This document shows positions 7,584-9,697 of a DNA stretch of 9,697 bases, piece by piece. The stretch is from positions 1-9,697 of the forward strand of contig JAFGIE010000202.1 of NCBI GenBank assembly GCA_016929775.1. Reading direction: 5' to 3'. Position 1 is the first letter of the stretch. Every line of letters starts with the position of its first letter. The stretch comes from Anaerolineae bacterium (lineage in GTDB: Bacteria > Chloroflexota > Anaerolineae > JAFGEY01). The notes under the pieces were generated by a model. The model searched no databases. It saw nothing but the letters and a program-made list of their open reading frames with translations, and was not told the DNA's origin. A program made the translations under genes and the position numbers.

Positions 7584-9338
7584 GTCGCTCTCCGCAAGCG
7601 CCTGCCCCCCATCGGCAGTCGCCTGCACCCTGTCCCCACTGCCCGTGCAGGCCCACGCGCTGTCGAGCGCGCCCGTCCAGCGCTGCCCCGGCGCGAGGTC
7701 GTCGTAGATGCGCCGCAGGCCCACGGTCGCCCCATCGGCGGTCACGCTGATCGCGTGACCCGCCTCGGCTGTGAAGGCACCGGTGTTCACGATCTGGACC
7801 CACACCTCCGTCCCTTCGTGCCACAGGTCGGCGACCACCAAGTCGGGGAGCGCCGGCGCCTCGACCGTGACCTCGCGCGTCGTCGTCCGCTCCCCGCCAC
7901 AGTTGCGCGCGCTGACCGTGACCGTGTGCGTACCGGTGACCGGCGCCCAGACATAGAGCGAGCTGGCGTACGCGTTCAGGACCTCGGTATGCTCGCCCCC
8001 CGGGAACTGCCAGTGATAGGTGATCGGCAGCGTCGCCGTCAGGGGAGACACCGTCGCCGTGAACCGCTGCTCGTCGCCCACGAGCAGCGTCGCCGGGCCT
8101 GCCAGGTCCACGACCTGTGGCGCGACGCACGGGCCCAGCCACGCGTGCTTGAGGCCCTGGTCGTCGTGCCAGTAGGTGATGTGCGGCAGTCCCTGCGGAT
8201 CCATTGCCAGCGCGGGGTGCGCGTCCATGCCGACGTCCTGCGCCACGACCTCGCTCGTCCAGCCGCTCTCCCCGCGGTAGGCATAGCGCACCGTGCCGCT
8301 CAGGCCATCATAGTAGGCGATGCAGGGCCGCCCGCTGCCGTCCAGCGCGATCGACGTGAACGTGCCAATATCGCCTGTCTCGTCCACGCTCGCGGTGACC
8401 CACTTGTGCCCGTCGTGGGTAGCGTAGTACAGGTGCCTGAAATCCGACCCCTTGCTGTAGCTCATGTGCGGGCGCCCACTCGCATCTAGGGCGAGCGAGG
8501 GAGCGGCGCCACCCCCATCTGGCCCGGTGACCTGGGCGACCTTCCACGTCCCGTCCAGGAAGGCGTAGCTCAAGGTATTGGTGTAAAAGTTATAGTACGC
8601 AATCCGCGGATAGAGACCATCCAGCAGGGCTAGCGAGGTCGGGCCCATAACCCCGTACGAGCCGTCCACGATCGTGTACTGCCACGCCCCCGACCTGGTC
8701 GCGTACCGGAGCAGCCCGCCGGCGCCGTCATCCATGTAGCTGAGGTGGGGATTGCCCTTGCGATCGATCGCCAGCGAGAGGTAGGACCCGGCGTCATCCG
8801 AGGAGTCCAGTGTCTCGCTGATCCAGGCTGAGCCCGTGTACTGCGCGTATTTGGGCTTGCCGATCCCGTCGGTGGCGTCATAGTAGGCAATGCGCGGTAT
8901 GCCCTTGCCGTCGAGCGCCAGGGACGTGTACGCGCCCACGTCCCCGCTGTTGTCGACGGTCTCGGTGACCCACCCGCTGCCGTCGTTCACGGCATAGCGC
9001 AGCGCGGTGCCGCCTGCGTCATAGTAGCTGGCGTGGAGAGCTCCCGAGGCGTCGATCGCCAGCGAACTGTACTGCCCCGGCGCGCCGACGTCGTCCACCA
9101 TCTCGATCGACCAGTGCATCGCACTGCCGGCGGCGTTGGGTTGGAGGGATGGGCGCGCCAACTCCATTGCCCGGACGGGCGAGGGCTCGCCCGGGCCCAC
9201 CTCTAGCGCTGCGTGTTCGCCTGCTTCCTCTGCCAGGAACGCGCCGACCTGGGCGCCCGGGGAAATCAGGGCGCCCGCCACCACGACGAGCGAGATCCAG
9301 ATCCTCAGCCAGTTCCGTCTTTGCACGCCACGATGCAT
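7581..9338 (-). CDS. Exported beta-propeller/PKD/CARDB protein, N-terminal part of the giant protein (585 aa to the amber stop)
   Basis: Residues 1-33 form a Sec signal peptide: a basic start MHRGVQRRNWLR, the hydrophobic core WISLVVVAGALIS, and a likely cut after AQVGA. Residues 75-403 hold seven repeats with the pattern SLAxDxxGxPHxxYYD...LRYA...W..E.VD. Residues 404-493 resemble a PKD/Ig domain (ITYHWQFPGG, then THTVTVSARNCGG). Residues 496-585 are a CARDB domain starting LPDLVVADLW and cut at ALAESD. The start is ATG 9338, chosen because GGGAGGA precedes it by 4 nt and the signal peptide begins there; a GTG at 9458 would add 40 residues that are not signal-like. By itself this product would be a secreted protein with a truncated last domain and no catalytic part. 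Cys564 is left without its likely partner, Cys597, beyond the stop. No enzyme activity is predicted for this part. The propeller is probably a binding or structural module. Confidence 0.85.
   Translation of the reverse strand: MHRGVQRRNWLRIWISLVVVAGALISPGAQVGAFLAEEAGEHAALEVGPGEPSPVRAMELARPSLQPNAAGSAMHWSIEMVDDVGAPGQYSSLAIDASGALHASYYDAGGTALRYAVNDGSGWVTETVDNSGDVGAYTSLALDGKGIPRIAYYDATDGIGKPKYAQYTGSAWISETLDSSDDAGSYLSLAIDRKGNPHLSYMDDGAGGLLRYATRSGAWQYTIVDGSYGVMGPTSLALLDGLYPRIAYYNFYTNTLSYAFLDGTWKVAQVTGPDGGGAAPSLALDASGRPHMSYSKGSDFRHLYYATHDGHKWVTASVDETGDIGTFTSIALDGSGRPCIAYYDGLSGTVRYAYRGESGWTSEVVAQDVGMDAHPALAMDPQGLPHITYWHDDQGLKHAWLGPCVAPQVVDLAGPATLLVGDEQRFTATVSPLTATLPITYHWQFPGGEHTEVLNAYASSLYVWAPVTGTHTVTVSARNCGGERTTTREVTVEAPALPDLVVADLWHEGTEVWVQIVNTGAFTAEAGHAISVTADGATVGLRRIYDDLAPGQRWTGALDSAWACTGSGDRVQATADGGQALAESD
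8130..9116 (-). repeat. Seven tandem ~47-residue repeats forming a probable seven-bladed propeller
   Basis: There are seven protein repeats of 46-49 residues (the last is shorter), starting at residues 90, 137, 186, 233, 279, 327 and 374 of the precursor. Core examples are SLAIDASGALHASYYD, SLALDGKGIPRIAYYD and SIALDGSGRPCIAYYD. The last repeat lacks the closing W...E.VD strand, and an extra strand of that type (HWSIEMVDDVG) precedes the first. That is the arrangement expected if the N-terminal strand completes the last blade and closes a ring. The fold is inferred from the pattern, not modelled. Confidence 0.78.
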
Positions 9339-9491
9339 GGTGTCCTCCCGTTTGGGGGTGAGTGGCGCTGGCAGGCCGATCGGGCTCATGCGCGACCGGA
9401 TGCAGCTTGCCAGCATCAGACAAAGATGGTTGTGTGGATCAGGCGAACGGTGAAGCACCTGGCGGTGCAGGGGACACGCCGCTCACGACAC
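9339..9491 (-). other. Long 5' leader of the giant gene
   Basis: This stretch lies between the predicted promoter and ATG 9338. It contains a small hairpin at 9455-9468 (GCACC, loop TGGC, GGTGC as read on the plus strand) and the ribosome binding site. The giant gene's frame is open back to a GTG at 9458, but the added residues are not conserved-looking. I recognise no riboswitch, and no convincing gene on either strand. Confidence 0.4.
9343..9349 (-). promoter_or_regulatory. Ribosome binding site of the giant gene
   Basis: The minus strand reads GGGAGGA followed by CACC and the ATG at 9338. This near-consensus Shine-Dalgarno decides the start in favour of the methionine that begins the signal peptide, rather than the in-frame GTG at 9458. 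Confidence 0.8.
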
Positions 9492-9497
9492 GGGGCA

Positions 9498-9526
9498 ATT
9501 GTACCGCAGACCCGTCATAGGTGCAA
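9498..9526 (-). promoter_or_regulatory. Probable sigma70-type promoter of the giant gene
   Basis: The minus strand carries TTGCAC (9526-9521), a 17-bp spacer, and TACAAT (9503-9498). The -10 matches the consensus in five of six positions; the -35 keeps only the TTG triplet. Initiation near 9491 gives a leader of about 150 nt. It is the best candidate I found upstream of the gene, but unproven. Confidence 0.5.
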
Positions 9527-9550
9527 ACAGGGAAGAGCGCACCAACGGAT

Positions 9551-9697
9551 GCTCGCGCCGACGTCCCCACGCTGGAGCCGTACACGGTGCTCGCGCCGAT
9601 GCTCCTGCGTCGGCGCGCACGGACGGCGCCCAACCCACGACGTCCCCACGCTGGAGCGTAGGGACGAGCACACCCCACTCGCGCCGACGTCCCCACG
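9551..9697. repeat. Cluster of REP-like GC-rich palindromic repeats, cut by window end
   Basis: The identical 20-mer CGACGTCCCCACGCTGGAGC occurs at 9559-9578 and 9638-9657, and its first 13 bases recur at 9685-9697, where the window ends. CTCGCGCCGACGTCCCCACG is shared by 9552-9571 and 9678-9697. Two hairpins are evident. One is 9641-9652 against 9655-9666 (12-bp arms, one mismatch, 2-nt centre). The other is 9592-9601 against 9608-9617 (10-bp arms, one T-G pair, 6-nt loop). Copies differ in spacing and completeness, as in REP-like intergenic repeats. No coding function is supported here. Confidence 0.72.

Larger units (their letters stand above)
2955..9338 (-). pseudogene. Giant secreted C25-peptidase multidomain gene, interrupted by one in-frame amber codon
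   Basis: The two long reading frames at 7581-9338 and 2955-7559 are in exactly the same frame. They are separated by TAG (7581-7583) and seven sense codons (GNNTREE). Read through, they give one protein of about 2127 positions. In order it holds a signal peptide (1-33), a seven-bladed propeller (about 75-403), a PKD-like domain (about 404-493), CARDB (about 496-598), an Fn3-like domain (about 600-690), beta-sandwich regions (about 700-1085), peptidase C25 with a nested FG-GAP propeller (about 1088-1729), C-terminal Ig-like regions, and the tail RRVYLPTVLRNAP. The amber falls inside the CARDB motif, where the family normally reads ESDEGNN, so one G-to-T change in a GAG Glu codon explains it. 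No other stop or frameshift is seen. I infer a very recent nonsense mutation or a sequencing error; suppression or readthrough is possible. It is labelled pseudogene only because standard decoding would break the protein. Confidence 0.8.

Noticed and set aside
7276..8142. A 288-codon minus-strand open frame spanning the amber site in another frame
   Set aside because: I considered whether it bridges the two halves by frameshift, but both halves are already in the same frame and its product has no CARDB or Fn3 features.
2955..9338. Two separate genes in an operon instead of one interrupted gene
   Set aside because: The junction lies in the middle of one domain motif, the downstream piece has no spaced ribosome site and no signal peptide, and the frame is identical.
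9439..9696. Minus-strand small open frames in the upstream repeat region
   Set aside because: They are translations of the palindromic repeats and overlap the predicted promoter; there is no ribosome site or recognisable product.
9551..9697. CRISPR array
   Set aside because: The repeats are unevenly spaced, of different completeness, and share sequence words in the 'spacers'; they form palindromes like REP elements.

Overview
The window is very GC-rich, and all convincing coding sequence lies on the minus strand. It reads as a chromosomal segment of a Chloroflexota bacterium. That assignment is an inference from three things: the MalT-like LuxR regulator type (opening near [13 protein letters not shown]), the giant secreted multidomain protein built from beta-propellers and beta-sandwiches, and that protein's C-terminal tail (RRVYLPTVLRN), which is of a kind I associate with Chloroflexota exported proteins. 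No database search was possible.

Layout, right to left in the direction of transcription. (1) 9551-9697 holds a cluster of GC-rich palindromic repeats, cut by the window edge. (2) 9498-9526 is a plausible sigma70-type promoter, followed by a leader of about 150 nt and a good Shine-Dalgarno site. (3) 9338-2955 is one giant gene, about 2127 codons, interrupted at codon 586 by a single in-frame amber TAG (7581-7583). The upstream piece (7581-9338) has a signal peptide, a seven-repeat beta-propeller, a PKD-like domain and most of a CARDB domain. The downstream piece (2955-7559) has a fibronectin-III-like domain, several beta-sandwich regions, a gingipain-type peptidase C25 catalytic domain and C-terminal Ig-like domains. 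The stop falls inside the CARDB motif 'AESD-x-GNNT', where Glu is expected, and the two halves are exactly in frame. (4) 2885-2923 is a long perfect hairpin just after the giant gene. (5) 2846-2854 is an extended -10 promoter for (6) a 920-residue MalT-like LuxR ATPase regulator at 36-2798.

The two observations most worth follow-up are these. The first is the amber codon, which makes this a nonsense-mutated pseudogene, a sequencing error, or a suppressed or readthrough stop. The second is a six-repeat FG-GAP (integrin-type) propeller that appears to be inserted inside the C25 caspase-like catalytic domain, separating its N-terminal subdomain from the catalytic His and Cys.

Functionally, the giant protein looks like an exported, possibly surface-attached cysteine peptidase with many adhesive or scaffold modules. 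The regulator next to it is a signal-integrating STAND-type transcription factor. Its position suggests, but does not show, that it controls the giant gene: it is co-oriented but has its own promoter and lies beyond a likely terminator.
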